Shown piece by piece: positions 1 to 10,589 of a stretch of 64,000 nucleotides of DNA. The notes beneath the pieces are model-generated. The model did not search any database. It was given only the letters and a program-made list of their open reading frames with translations, and had not been told where the DNA came from. Numbering within the stretch: position 1 is the stretch's first letter; every line of letters begins with the position of its first letter. Source of the stretch: Silurus meridionalis (taxonomy: Eukaryota > Chordata > Actinopteri > Siluriformes > Siluridae). The translations under genes and the position numbers were made by a program. The DNA is taken from assembly GCF_014805685.1 (NCBI RefSeq), contig NC_060886.1, positions 27,234,152 through 27,298,151 of the forward strand, given 5' to 3'.

Positions 1-298
1 AAGATGTTAGATTTCTTGCCTCACCTGAATACTGCACTTCCTAAATATTCTGAAGGAATGCTCTGAATGTCCTACATAACATGTCTGATCTTAACCGAGT
101 GACAAAAAGCTAAACACATTCACTTTAACAGCTTATTCGTTTTCAGCAGTTCTTAAAACTAAACACTGACACTGACTTCAAAGAAAAGAGATAAAAAAGT
201 ATAAAATGCTGAGTAGTTTAAACCCAGTAATTTTACACTTTTTCCTCTTCATCATCTTTTTCTTTTTCTGTGTCTTTAATCTATGAATCTGTCATGGG
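1..298 (-). repeat. tRNA-array spacer, inverted copy of about 28150-28460
   Basis: This stretch reads, on the minus strand, as a close copy of the sequence following the tRNA-Ser gene at 27546. Shared blocks include the region around GTAGGACATTCAGAGCATTC. The same spacer continues at 1252-1707 after a transposon insertion. Together they form one arm of an inverted duplication about 26 kb apart. No coding potential is seen; the small reading frames are chance. Confidence 0.8.
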
Positions 299-750
299 TA
301 GTGATGTCCGGTTTGTGAACGAATCGTTCATTTGAACTGGTTCGTTTTAGTGAACAAGTCGGACCAGTTCACCAAATGGGACTGAATCGTTCAAAACAGT
401 TTTGTCTCAAATCAGCACTAATCAACAAAATTACTCAAGTTACTCACTTTTGATTTTGTGTATGACCGTCTATCCGACTCAAAATAAATCAATATCCCTG
501 AGAATGGGGTTCTTCTCTAGTTTCTCCAACAGTACACACATTAAACTGAAACATGCTGCTGAACAAGTGATCATCACTGAGCATGCGCATACCTGCCGAT
601 TCCGAGCAGCACACATACTGCTGTTCTCGAGTCACCAGTACTGTATCAAGAACCGTTTCTTTCCGACACGTCCGACATACTACTGATACCAACGAATTGT
701 TGATACTGAGCATGCGCGACCTACCGAGCAGTATGCGTGCTGTCTGACAT

Positions 751-819
<69 letters not shown>

Positions 820-1251
820 GGACTCCGAATCAGATGCGTTCGACATACTGTAAAGGCTGGTGCTGCGCTGCTGATATATGAGCACAGGTGAACTGAGGAC
901 TTAAATGAAAAGTAAGTTTATTTAACACATTTTTTTTTTGTTTATTAAAACATCAACGTTTTGCACATCAGTGCCTGTATTGGGTGATTTAGTGCAAAAC
1001 GTAAATGTAAGGAACATTTCTAAGATGATGATGATGATTTAATTTAAACAGATAAGCTATATGCCCTCATGCAATAGACATGACTTTATTTAAATGTGTT
1101 TAGTGTGTATGTTCATCCGCCGAGATGATATTTGGATATTCATGACGTAAGGACGTAAAAGAACTGGTGAACCGTTTTTTTGAACCGGTTCGTTGAAAGG
1201 AACTGTCCGAAAGAACTGATTCGCAAAAAAGAATCAGACTTCCCATCACTA
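299..1251. mobile_element. Non-autonomous hAT-like element
   Basis: The ends are inverted (TAGTGATG at left, CATCACTA at right), with several GAAC/GTTC-rich subterminal repeats at both ends. The flanks carry a near-identical direct repeat TCATGGG(T/G), about 8 bp, as expected for hAT. The inverted paralogue near 28075 lacks the insert and shows a single TCGTGGGG, so it acts as an empty site. No transposase is encoded; the interior holds a CA tract at 753-812. The hAT assignment rests on target duplication size and end structure, not on a protein. Confidence 0.75.
753..812. repeat. (AC)n microsatellite
   Basis: About 30 uninterrupted AC units inside the hAT-like element. Confidence 0.95.
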
Positions 1252-1707
1252 ATCATGGGGAAGGAATAGAGGACACATTGCCACCTAATGGAGACTTGTG
1301 TAATTAACCTCTGTAAAAAAATAATAAATATCTGTAGTAAATCTGTCTGAAATGTCCAACACTTCAGAACTCTGCAATACTTTGTTCTACAGACACTGTA
1401 TTAATCCTGTTGCCATGTAGGTCCTTGTGTATTATGTAAGACTTGGTGGCAGCAACGTCCAAGAAGTTTAAAAAGATCTTTCTGTACCTCTTTGATCTTG
1501 TAGAAAGCACAAGACGAATCATGTTTCCTAAAGAGGTCATGTGAGTTCTAATGTTCTTTCTCCTTGTCCCAGCAAAACAACTTTCACCTCAAGTAAACCA
1601 GATTATGTTTGTTTTCAATGTTTCTTCTATGCATGAAACACTTCTGTACATCGTTCACTTCACACAGTAAAGACTTAACAATAAATTACTATCACACATT
1701 GATGAAA
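1252..1707 (-). repeat. tRNA-array spacer continued, inverted copy of 27628-28080
   Basis: Continues the inverted duplication on the other side of the hAT insertion and runs up to the tRNA-Ser 3' fragment, in the same relative order as downstream of the intact tRNA-Ser at 27546. Confidence 0.8.
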
Positions 1708-1738
1708 CGCTGTAAGCAGGATCTGAACCTGCATGGGG
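1708..1738 (-). pseudogene. tRNA-Ser 3' fragment
   Basis: On the minus strand these 31 bases match the last 31 bases of the tRNA-Ser(TGA) gene at 27546-27627 (end of the variable arm, T arm, 3' acceptor strand, discriminator G). The 5' part, with D arm and anticodon, is missing and is replaced by MITE sequence, so no functional tRNA can be made. Confidence 0.85.
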
Positions 1739-1741
1739 AGT

Positions 1742-2098
1742 TTAGGGATACGTAGTGTACAGGAGTGATAGTAAAAAATGAGTTTTCCCTCCTCCTCCGC
1801 TTATCGCCTCTAACCCCCACCCCCGCCCCTGCTCCTGCTCTGCCAGCGTTTTCGTTAGCTCAAGTCGTCTCATCTCCAAGGTAAATACACCGAATAAAAT
1901 TATTATATCTCTACATACTCTTTCTATTATGTTTTTATACAAGATTTGTTATTTAGAAATGTATTTTCCTATCTTAATAACATGAAACCTAAAGACAGGG
2001 TGTCATTTTGAGGGTTGGAACGGATTAATGCCATTTTAAGTATTTTCAATATGGAAAACCGATTTGATGTGCGACAAATTGAGATACGAGCTCACTAA
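1742..2098 (-). mobile_element. Tigger-like MITE, truncated copy
   Basis: The minus strand matches the interior and one end of the element at 25823-26396, including blocks GGCGATAAGCGGAGGAGG and AATGACACCC. Only one end is present. It abuts the tRNA-Ser remnant directly, so the deletion that removed the 5' part of the tRNA also removed one MITE end. The short reading frame here is inside the repeat and is not a gene. Confidence 0.75.
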
Positions 2099-2137
2099 AA
2101 TGAACCCCAAATATAACTACTAAATATAATTATTGTT

Positions 2138-2142
<5 letters not shown>

Positions 2143-2195
<53 letters not shown>
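2143..2195. repeat. (GT)n microsatellite
   Basis: About 26 GT units. Confidence 0.95.
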
Positions 2196-2198
<3 letters not shown>

Positions 2199-2261
2199 GT
2201 TGTTAATGTTGTGTCCTTGTAGATCTGGTCTTTACTCACAGATGCTGAAGAAGCTTTAACT

Positions 2262-2690
2262 GAATATTAAACTTGTGCTGGTTTCTCCTCCACAGCTGGA
2301 ACTTGAGCTGCAGCTGGTTTCTCCTCCACAGCTGGAACTTAAACTGGATGTGGGTGGACTCTGGATGTGGTGGTTCCCCTCAGTCTCGCACTCCTTACGA
2401 GATTAAAGTGTTGATGGAGCTGTAACACAACAGAGACAAAATTACCCCCGGATGCTGACTGAAATCCCCTTATATGACCAAACCCACACTTTATATTAAT
2501 AGATTACACTTTATAGCTGTTAAAAAGTTTGCCGTCAAGATTCTCTTTTGCCGAATCCGCCGCCTCTTGAGATTTAAATTGGACGCATTCATAACTTTTT
2601 GTCTCCGTCTTGTAACCAACAACCTTCAAGATAAACGTCATGTCAACACACAATTCATATGTAACAGATCTAATAAAGTTTAGACACCCC
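2262..2690 (-). pseudogene. Degenerate paralogue of the gene piece at 45.9-46.8 kb
   Basis: Read on the minus strand, 2380-2690 aligns with 45915-46200 of the plus strand, including the intronic block AAGTGTGGGTTTGGTCATA and a splice-acceptor-like TTGTGTTACAG. Below it, 2270-2340 encodes two copies of QVPAVEEKPA followed by a stop, clearly related to the VPAVEQSPAPPH repeats near 46660. A TAA lies just upstream of the repeat in the same frame, so this copy is broken. Gene identity is unknown. The pair is an inverted duplication separated by about 43 kb. Confidence 0.7.
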
Positions 2691-2885
2691 TGGTCTAAAG
2701 GGTCTACTATATTCTACTACTACACTGTTTGTTTGTAACTTCGGGACAGTCACACTGGATGTCAGGAATCCCCCTGCCACGCCCCCTTTGGCGGCTGTCA
2801 AACCTCAGGTTTACCCAAGGCACCTCGCTCCTTCTCCCGTGTGTGCCCCGCCTGCACGGATCTGCTCGCAATCGGGCTTCATGGG

Positions 2886-3367
2886 GAACAATTCAATTCA
2901 ATTCAATTCATTTTTATTTGTATAGCGCTTTTAACAATGAACATGGTCTCAAAGCAGCTTTACACAGATAATGTGGTGATTAAACATAAATATGTTCTTT
3001 GTAAGTATGTTTGTCCCTGATGAGCAACTGTGGCAAGGAAAAACTCCCCGAGATGGCATAAGGAAGAAACCTTGAGAGGAACCAGACTCAAGAGGGAACC
3101 CATCCTCATCTGGGTTGCACCAAATGTCCATTTGAAGCAGATATACAATGTTGTGGGGTACAGTGATGATGATCAGAAGCAAACTGCACTCCCGAGTCAG
3201 TGCAGCAGACCGCCGACACCAACTACAGTCCAATCCGTCCTCAAAGCACCCGTTCTACTCCGGAATTAAGAGACCGTCCCGAGCTGCACAGAAGTGTGAA
3301 GATCCAAGGAGGGGAGAGGGGCAGGAACAGTGGTCACTGGAGCCTCAGGAGCATGTTTAACTCGACC

Positions 3368-3413
<46 letters not shown>

Positions 3414-3462
3414 GACGGGAAGAGAAGGATATGGATTATTAAGTGTAACTATTGGTGTACGA
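2886..3462 (-). mobile_element. L2 LINE 3' end, 5'-truncated
   Basis: On the minus strand this matches the 3' untranslated end of the L2 copy at 55430-55980, including the GA/CT tract and the block ending in GCGCTATA. The tail is (AATTG)n at 2886-2912. The bases ATGGGG occur on both sides of the insert within the LTR, consistent with a short target duplication. It is 5'-truncated, as is usual for LINE insertions. Confidence 0.85.
3371..3411. repeat. (GA)n tract in L2 3' end
   Basis: About 20 GA units. A CT tract lies at the equivalent place in the L2 copy at 55487-55532, so this simple repeat belongs to the LINE 3' region. Confidence 0.9.
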
Positions 3463-3942
3463 AAGTTAATGGGGGCTCATTTCACCCACTCACTCCCAGC
3501 TCCAATATAAACCGCTCACTCACCCACACTCCCTGTCCATTATTGTACGTTCATGTGTGTCTATGTATGTCCATGCACATTCGCTTAGGTTCATGTGTGT
3601 GTGTATATTAGCGTATGCGCGCTTCCACTACGTACCCGTTTTCTCGGACTCCTCTCTCTCCACGGCTGGGCTTGCCCTTCCGGAGCGCACCCTGGATTAC
3701 CCCGATCCTCCTGGTACGGCTGCATTTGTGTTCTTAGTGTGGATTAAGTTTCTATGTTCCTGCCCAGCACCGCGCTTTCCCTCGCGCATCTGTGGATTAC
3801 TCGTCCCGAGCGGATATATACTTTCGGTTTGTGACTCTCCTTATCCGGTGTGAGTGTTTTGAGTTGGCTTTGCCTTTTTTGAATTAAAACTCTGTTTGCT
3901 GGTATTTCGGCTTCCGCCTCCATCTCTCCGCATAACACTGGA

Positions 3943-4442
3943 CATTGTGATGATTCAATTAAAACAATGAGAAAAAACACTAAATTTAAAATCAGCAAAT
4001 AACAGCATTTGTACACCAATGCATGCATTGGGTTGACCTTTATATAATGTCCTTCATACTGAAAAGTGTTTCCTTCGTACAGGCAGCATTTGCATGAACA
4101 TACTGTTCACTATAGTAGGATACTATGTTTACTATACAGTAGTATTACTTTAAAACATTTACAAAAATATGTTGTCTTCATGCTCTATGTTGCGTATGGT
4201 TTTACTAATAATAAACATACATTTGCATAAAGCATCCATATTTGTCTATGCCCATATAATTAGAGTATTAATAACGTATTATTAATACTAAATACTAAAG
4301 TATACATTAAGGTACATTTAGAACTGATAATAATGTGCGGTTATTTTTTGATTAAGCATGAGTTAACTCATGACAATCATATAATTAATAAAACATTTTA
4401 ACATCAAAAAACATCAATTGACACAGTCCTGTTATATATAAT
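3943..4442. other. AT-rich spacer, nothing recognised
   Basis: AT-rich single-copy-looking sequence between the solo LTR and the Tc1 element. I see no exon, RNA gene or repeat end in it. Confidence 0.6.
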
Positions 4443-5832
4443 TCAGACCCTTTGCTCAGTATTTAGTAGAAGCACCCTTTTGATCTAATGCAGCCATGAG
4501 TCTTTTTGGGAAAAATTGCAACAAGTTTTTCACACCTGGATTTGAGGATCCTCTGCCATTCCTCCTTGCAGATCCTCTCCAGTTCTGTCCGGTTGGATGG
4601 TAAACGTTGGTGGACAGCCATTTTTAGGTCTCTCCAGAGATGCTCAATTGGGTTTAAGCCAGGGCTCTGGCTGGGCCATTCAAGAACAGTCACAGAGTTG
4701 TTGTGAAGCCACTCCTTCGTTATTTTAGCTGTGTGCTTAGGGTCATTGTGTTGTTGGAGGGTAAACCTTCGGCCCACTCTGGAGAAGGTTTTCGCCCAGT
4801 ATATCCCTGTACTTGGCCGCATTCATCTTTCCCTCGATTGCAACCAGTCGTCCTGTCCCTGCAGCTGAAAAACACCCCACAGCATGCTTCACTGTTGGAC
4901 TGTATTGGGCTGGTGATGAGCAGTGCCTGGTTTTCCACACATACCGCTTAGAATTAAGGCCAAAAAGTTCTATCTTGGTCTCATCAGACCACAGAATCTT
5001 ATTTCTCACCATCTTGGAGTCCTTCAGGTGTTTTTTAAGCAAACTCCATGCGGGCTTTCATGTGTCTTGCACTGAGGAGAGGCTTCCGTCGGGCCACTCT
5101 GCCATAAAGCCCGGACTGGTGGAGGGCTGCAGTGATAGTTGACTTTCTATAACTTTCTCCCAACTCCCGACTGCATCTCTGGAGCTTAGCCATAGTGATC
5201 TTTGGGTTCTTCTTTACCTCTCTCACCAAGGCTCTTCTCCCCCTAAAGCTCAGTTTGGCTGGATGGCCAGCTCTAGAAAAGGTTCTGGTTGTCCCAAACG
5301 TCTTCCATTTAAGGATTATGGAGGCCACTGTGCTCTTAGGAACCTTAAGTGCAGAAGTAATTTTTTGTAATCTGTGATCTGTGCCTTGCCACAATTCTGT
5401 CTCTGAGCTCTTCAGGCAGTTCCTTTGACCTCATGAGTCTCATTTGCTCTGACATGCATTGTGATCTGTAAAGTCTTATATAGACAGGTGTGTGGCTTTC
5501 CTAATCAAGTCCAATCAGTATAATTAAACACAGCTGTACTCAAATGTAGGTGTAGAACCATCTCAAGGATGATCAGAAGAAATGGATAGCACCTGAGTTA
5601 AATATATGAGTGTCACAGCAAAGGGTCTGAATACTTAGGACCATGTGATATTTCAGTTTTTCTTTTGAATAAATCAGCAAAATGTCAACAATTCTGTGTT
5701 TTTCTGTCAATAAGGGGTGCTATGTGTACAATAATGAGGAAGAAAAATGAATTTAAATGATTTTAGCAAATGGCTGCAATATAACAAAGAGTGAAAAATG
5801 TAAGGGGTTCTGAATACTTTCCGTACCCACTG
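4443..5832 (-). mobile_element. Tc1/mariner (Tc1) element, decayed, one end truncated
   Basis: The minus-strand 5' end at 5832 starts CAGTGGGTACGG, a typical Tc1 terminal sequence. A second internal copy of the GTATTCAGACC motif lies near 5630, so the ends contain paired direct repeats. The 3' end near 4443 stops inside the terminal repeat at AAAGGGTCTGAAT. The right end abuts a TG/TA microsatellite, so the TA target duplication cannot be separated from the repeat. Confidence 0.9.
4463..5432 (-). pseudogene. Tc1 transposase, frameshifted
   Basis: A DD34E cut-and-paste transposase that would bind its inverted repeats and move DNA in the nucleus. Three minus-strand segments in different frames make it up: 5035-5394 (helix-turn-helix DNA-binding domain, KVPKSTVASII), 4743-5042 (first catalytic aspartate in [11 protein letters not shown]), and 4463-4822 (second aspartate around HNDPKHTA, where the usual first D of the motif is H, and glutamate in LNPIEHLWRDL). 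The likely original start is the ATG at 5432, but a small indel shifts the frame by 5394. The usual length is about 340 residues. Frame changes and the D-to-H change make it inactive. Confidence 0.9.
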
Positions 5833-5838
5833 TGTGTG

Positions 5839-5968
<130 letters not shown>

Positions 5969-5986
5969 CCATGCTTCTACCAATAC

Positions 5987-5989
<3 letters not shown>

Positions 5990-6050
<61 letters not shown>
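5990..6050. repeat. (CA)n microsatellite
   Basis: About 30 CA units. Long frames through it on both strands are artefacts. Confidence 0.95.
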
Positions 6051-6054
<4 letters not shown>

Positions 6055-6104
6055 CTTTACAAAATGCTTCCAGGGTTGTATTTTGAGCAGCACAGTGTGA
6101 AATG

Positions 6105-6360
6105 TGTTTGCAAAAACTCTTTTGAGTCTCATAATGTTTCGACTGAGAGCTCGCCACCCTGTTTGCTAAAAGTGAGGTTATTAACACTTGTAGTCACATG
6201 AACACTGAACACACAGCTGAGACTGTAGCGATTACAGACAGACAGTGGCTTAAGTGAGGACTAACAGATTTGGTGGTGCTTCACTGAAATGTGCCACTAC
6301 AATGAACACAAACGTTTACCATCTCAGCATGTCACTGCAAAAGTCATCACCTGTGTTGAT
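6105..6360 (+). repeat. tRNA-array spacer, diverged copy of 28685-28880
   Basis: Shares ordered blocks with 28685-28880, for example TTTGACTGAGnGCTCG, ACCCTGTTTG, GAACACAAAC and CATGCAAAAG-like ends. It marks the left edge of the tRNA array. No tRNA body remains here. Confidence 0.55.
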
Positions 6361-7810
6361 CTGTTCCAGCAGAGCACTAGCACATGGGCCTCATGCAAAA
6401 CACACACCGGCTACTGACTAGCGGTTTAAGGACCATCAGAGCCAATGTAGCTTTTAAACAAAGAGCAAAAGTCTCTGGTGTTACTTGTAATAACAGTTAA
6501 TCAGCCCTGTGAATGTTAGATTCACATGAGTATTTACTCCACAAGCAAAAATCTCTGGAATTTCCCTTTTAAAGCCATATTGCCTTTTATTGGATAGAAG
6601 ATTATTTGTGTATTTTTCAAAAGGGAAATCATTTTTTATATATATATAAAAATGAAAGGGGAGATGCTCCCAGAATAAACAGAACTGATGTTGATGCTAT
6701 CAGGCACAATAATATAATTGGACCTCTGCAGAATCCAGACTGAAGTAAGTTTCTCTTCAATGTGTGAATAAGTGTGTGAATGAACATTTTAGAGATCACA
6801 CCGTAAATGTATTTATAATCATGTATCATTTCGTCATGCTGGAATTCATACATTTTATTTTTTTTGTGTTAAATGTGTCTTTTCTTCCTTTGCAGTTAAT
6901 GTTGTTCCTGTCAGGATCATTCGGAACAGACATTAGAGTCCAGACACATGTACTGTAAGTATCTCCTCAAAGCAGATGCTGTTATAGAACCTCACTGTGA
7001 AACAGTGTGTAAACGAGTGTGTTAGATTTTATTCAGCTAATAAACATGTGATTGTGTATCATTTCATAACGTGTAAATTTGTACGTTAAGAGTAGAATTA
7101 GTCTAAGTTACAGATGTTACATATTTGTTTCACATGAAAATACAATGAGCTGATATGTGAATAATGCTGTGGCTGCATTCTGAAGACTTGGTGCTTCTTG
7201 CTCCTGCTGTTAAAGTGTGTGACGTATTTCTTGTTGTTTTTCAGATTCTTTGAATCAGGTGTATGTTTCAACCACCTCCAGACCTTCAGCATCGCCTAAA
7301 GATGAAATAACACAAAAAATGATTTCTTACATTTTTTAATCAGATTTAAAAACAATACCAACAAACATTAAAAAAAAACCCTGTGTCTCTGTTTGTGTTA
7401 CTCCCCATTCTACTGGATCCACTGCATGGAGTTTACAGGGTTGCACCCGAAACTTCAGATCCCGGGAGATGTAAAGGCTAAAACTAACACGCACACGCGC
7501 GCACACGCGCGCACGCACGCACACTCACACACGCACGCACACACGCACACACACACAAAAACCCTCACCACCACCTCAATCCATCAAACACATATAGAAA
7601 ATAATCTCCTAAAATGTTTAATCAGATTTAATAATAATAACAACAAAAATATAAATAAACCCTGTGCCTTCTTTTGCTAATATATACATCATTTTGAAAT
7701 ATTATTTTTATCATTGTGTGTTTGCATGTATTATATTTAGTTATTTGACATTTTTGTAGCTTTTCCGGTAATTAAAATTAAAAAGTTTATTGTTCATATA
7801 ACAGTGACTC
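6361..7810. other. Spacer with CA/CG-rich tract, no gene recognised
   Basis: AT-rich sequence with a mixed CACG repeat at about 7489-7556. A short block (TTTAATCAGATTTAA) occurs twice, near 7335 and 7617, suggesting a local duplication. No supported gene. Confidence 0.5.
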
Positions 7811-7884
7811 GTGAATTATTCTGTGAACTCGCATCGTCTTTTGTGTTGCCTGTCCAGAGTAAAAACAACCCTATGTATTCACAA

Positions 7885-8060
7885 TTCAAGTTTCAGTGAC
7901 ACATCAAATAATGTCGCAGTTAAAATAAGTTGTTTGTATGAGAGGATAATGGGAATATATTTTGAGTTCAAACAAAGACGACTATTGTCACAGCCATTTG
8001 TTGGTCAAAATGACCACCATAAACGATGTTTACCACAGTGAGACTAAACTATCATTTACT
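7885..8060 (+). repeat. tRNA-array spacer unit, copy 1
   Basis: Matches 8993-9190 with about 20% visible difference. Shared blocks include GTGACACATCAAATAATGTC and AAAGACGACTATTGTCA. It lies beside the tRNA-Lys gene, while the second copy follows tRNA-Trp, so the array grew by duplication of tRNA plus spacer. Confidence 0.75.
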
Positions 8061-8210
8061 CACGTATGGGTAGGACTTGGAAAACATCTGGAACGTCAGT
8101 GCCAGTACTCTGTGCAAGAGAGAGGCTCATGGCATTTTGACATCAAGTAAAGAATTAGACAAGCTTTTGATTTTCCCACCAATAAGAACCAACAACAGTT
8201 AGCTATTTAA

Positions 8211-8283
8211 CACCCAAACAGAAACTTGAACCCTGGACCCTCAGGTTAAAAGTCTGACGCTCTACCGACTGAGCTATCCAGGC
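8211..8283 (-). tRNA. tRNA-Lys (anticodon TTT)
   Basis: A 73-base cloverleaf on the minus strand. The D arm is GCTCAGTCGGTAGAGC, the anticodon loop CTTTTAA lies in a GTCAGA/CCTGAG-type stem, and the T arm is CAGGG/TTCTG. The acceptor stem pairs largely through G-T wobbles, which suggests decay of the 3' strand. It may be a real gene or a recent pseudogene. Confidence 0.8.
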
Positions 8284-8713
8284 GCTGCGCACGTGTCTGC
8301 TGTTGCGACAACTGGCCTCAATAAAATATTTGTCTCTGCGCTTGCTCAGAGAGGGCAAATCTCAGGAGTTTCTTGAAACTTTCTCCAATTGTTTTATGTG
8401 CCTTTCTTGTAAGAAGCCCACAATGAAGGTTATCCCCTATTTCATGTCCAACAGCAGTGTTCAAGGAGCTCCTTTGCCAATCTTTGTCCATTGTCTAACA
8501 CATAGCATCAGCTTTTTGAAAACAAACTTGACATTTTATCACAGACCAAATGACTGACAATAAGTTCATTATTTCACTGTGTGGTGTAAAAGATTTTTTC
8601 CTGTACATATGAAAACTAACCCCTGAATCTTAATTGCACCAACAATCAAGGACTTCAAAAGCGGAAAATGTCAGAGCCTGCAACTTGACCATCAGACTCA
8701 ATTTGTCATTGTG

Positions 8714-8785
8714 GACCTCGTGGCGCAACGGTAGCGCGTCTGACTCCAGATCAGAAAGTTGCGTGTTCAAATCATGTCGAGTTCA
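8714..8785 (+). tRNA. tRNA-Trp (anticodon CCA)
   Basis: A 72-base cloverleaf starting GACCTCG. The D arm is GGCGCAACGGTAGCGC, the anticodon loop is CTCCAGA, and the T loop is TTCAAAT. The acceptor stem has one C-T mismatch and the T stem has G-T pairs, so it is somewhat degenerate. A TTTTT run that could stop Pol III lies about 18 bases downstream. Confidence 0.8.
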
Positions 8786-8992
8786 TTGTTGCAGGGCTCT
8801 TGCTTTTTGGCCTCTTTTAGCAGCTGCTCGATCTTTGATTGTCTAATGTGGAGACTAAATTTGTCCAAAGTGAAGTCTGCCTCATCAAATTAACATTATA
8901 CATTATACATAGTACATTATAACCCTCCTACAACATGTTCCCAAGCTGACAAAAAAGATAACTCTACAAATAGTGACTAAGATGTATTTAAA

Positions 8993-9190
8993 ATTCAAGT
9001 TTTAGTGACACATCAAATAATGTCACAGTTAAGTATGTTTGAACCAATGATATTTGCATGGGAGGATCATGGGAATATCTTTTGGGTTATTGAAAACAAA
9101 GACGACTATTGTCAGAGCCATTGGTTGGTCAAAATTAACACCATAAAGGATGCTTACCACTGTGAGACTATACCATCATTTGCTAATGAA
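8993..9190 (+). repeat. tRNA-array spacer unit, copy 2
   Basis: Partner of 7885-8060. Confidence 0.75.
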
Positions 9191-9262
9191 ACAAATACAA
9201 ATATAAATGTGTGATTTCCCTTCAGATATTGCTGCAAAGTATCTCACTTCTGACACGAAAAC

Positions 9263-9372
9263 TGTTAGATTTTAATCATGCCAAACAAAAACTTAATTCT
9301 TGGAGAGGTTTCCCATGTGATCTAAGATGCCTGTGGTGTCTTTTATGATCAGAGAAGAATCACACAGCACAC
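9263..9372 (-). mobile_element. ERV LTR 3' fragment
   Basis: On the minus strand this matches the last ~110 bases of the LTRs at 38025, 43323 and 45562, ending in the conserved CTAACA terminus (TGTTAG on the plus strand at 9263). The rest of the LTR and all internal sequence are missing. It is the fourth LTR locus of this ERV family in the window. Confidence 0.8.
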
Positions 9373-9407
9373 AGAATGGCGCAAAAGTAATTTTTCGGTT
9401 TTACAGA

Positions 9408-9636
9408 TTCTGAGTTCTTGATTACAATAGGTTTCTTTTACAACCAAAGTACACAGTCCAGTGGAACAGCAATTGTTCTACAAAAGATTTAAAAGTCTCT
9501 TATATAAAACAAATACAACATGCATGGGTCCAAGAGCAAACAATCAAGATCAATTGCTCCTACCACTAACGACAGTGGTGCCTAATGTTTGTTAGTTGCA
9601 GCACTGCTTTGTTATTGCTGTAAGAGTAGTACCCTC
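9408..9636 (+). repeat. tRNA-array spacer unit B, copy 1
   Basis: Matches 10590-10816 (shared blocks GGTCCAAGAGCAAACAATCA and GATCAATTGCTCCTACCACT), with a shorter third match at about 10946-11045. Confidence 0.8.
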
Positions 9637-9980
9637 AGAGCAATTGCTGTCAACAGTTGTGTGTTGCATGCTAATTTCACCAGAATTTTGCTTTGTTGAG
9701 ACTATTACCAGATATTAGGTAGCATTTTCACTGATAAGGCATGGCTATTTTTTGTTGATATGTATCTTAACTATATTTTTTATTTAATTATATTTTCTGT
9801 TTAGGACCTTAGCAAGTCTCAAATTAATGGTAGGACTAGCATTAAGACAAAAATCAAATCTATGCTTCTGCCTTATTAGCTGTTAGCTTGAATGCATATG
9901 TCCATGCAATGTTTTTACTAAATCTAATAGCAAAGAATTTTTATTCAACAGCTGGCTGAGTATTTGCCTGGTGGCATCGA

Positions 9981-10050
9981 GGTGCTGTGGCTTAGTTGGG
10001 TAAAGTGCCTGTTTAGTAAACAGGAGATCCTGGGTTTAGCTGGGTGCAGC
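9981..10050 (+). pseudogene. tRNA-Thr (anticodon AGT) pseudogene
   Basis: The 5' two-thirds form a good tRNA-Thr: GGTGCTG acceptor strand, D arm GGCTTAGTTGGGTAAAGT, and anticodon stem-loop CCTGTTTAGTAAACAGG with anticodon AGT. The T arm is damaged: CTGGGTTTAGCTGGG lacks bases of the T loop and the usual CGAAT. The 3' acceptor strand pairs poorly. Confidence 0.7.
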
Positions 10051-10261
10051 TTTTTCTTTATGGCTTAAGATTTAACATTGCAAGTAGATAAGATTGTTTC
10101 TCTGGGGCACTGAATGGTGAATTGCAGGCTTTGCTCTAACCCTTTTAAAAGCTTGATAGTATTTGTTAGCAATGGAAAAAACTGTGCTTTTATACAAACT
10201 ACGAGCCTGCCATTAGGATGACCAGTTACGAGATAGTAAAATACAGCACTGTGCAACCTAG

Positions 10262-10351
10262 GGCTCTGTGGCACAATGGCTAGCGCGTTGGACTTCTAGA
10301 CTCAGCGATAAAGCTATTCAAAGGTTGTGGGTTCAAGTCCCACCAGAGTTG
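10262..10351 (+). tRNA. tRNA-Arg (anticodon TCT) with intron
   Basis: A 90-base gene. The acceptor stem is GGCTCTG/CAGAGTT with discriminator G, the D arm is GGCACAATGGCTAGCGC, and the T arm is TGTGGGTTCAAGTCCCACC. The anticodon stem TTGGA/TTCAA with loop CTTCTA-A closes only after removing 17 bases (10299-10315) one base 3' of the anticodon, the canonical tRNA intron site. A TTTT lies a few bases downstream. It is the best preserved tRNA of the left array. Confidence 0.9.
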
Positions 10352-10589
10352 TTGTGCTTTTCCACTTGTCTCTAGTAACTTTAATTGTACACCAGGTAGA
10401 TTGAAGAGCCATGTGGCATGTCCGTGCTTCTTGTACTAAACCGAAATGCTTTGTTGGATGCGGTTTTCAAAAAATCTCCTCTTGTTCCACATGGTTCTAC
10501 TGTGTGACCAAAACTTTGCTGTAGCCTAATCGGATGTTCCAACAAATATTCCTGACACAGAATCATTCCATACTTTGTGCTCAATTGTA

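Larger units (their letters stand above)
2760..3937 (+). mobile_element. Solo LTR (Gypsy-type) interrupted by an L2 3' end
   Basis: The LTR begins TGTCAGG and ends ATAACA, giving TG...CA ends. It is flanked by a perfect 5-bp duplication CTGGA (2755-2759 and 3938-3942). The interior has an AATAAAC-like region near the 3' end, GC-rich promoter-like sequence, and CAATATAAACC near 3505. An L2 3' end (about 2886-3462) sits inside; without it the LTR would be about 600 bp. No internal retroelement genes are present, so it arose by LTR-LTR recombination. The Gypsy-type label comes from LTR style and 5-bp duplication and is an inference. Confidence 0.75.

Noticed and set aside
1742..1942. 66-codon minus-strand frame as a gene
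   Set aside because: Lies entirely in the truncated Tigger-like MITE.
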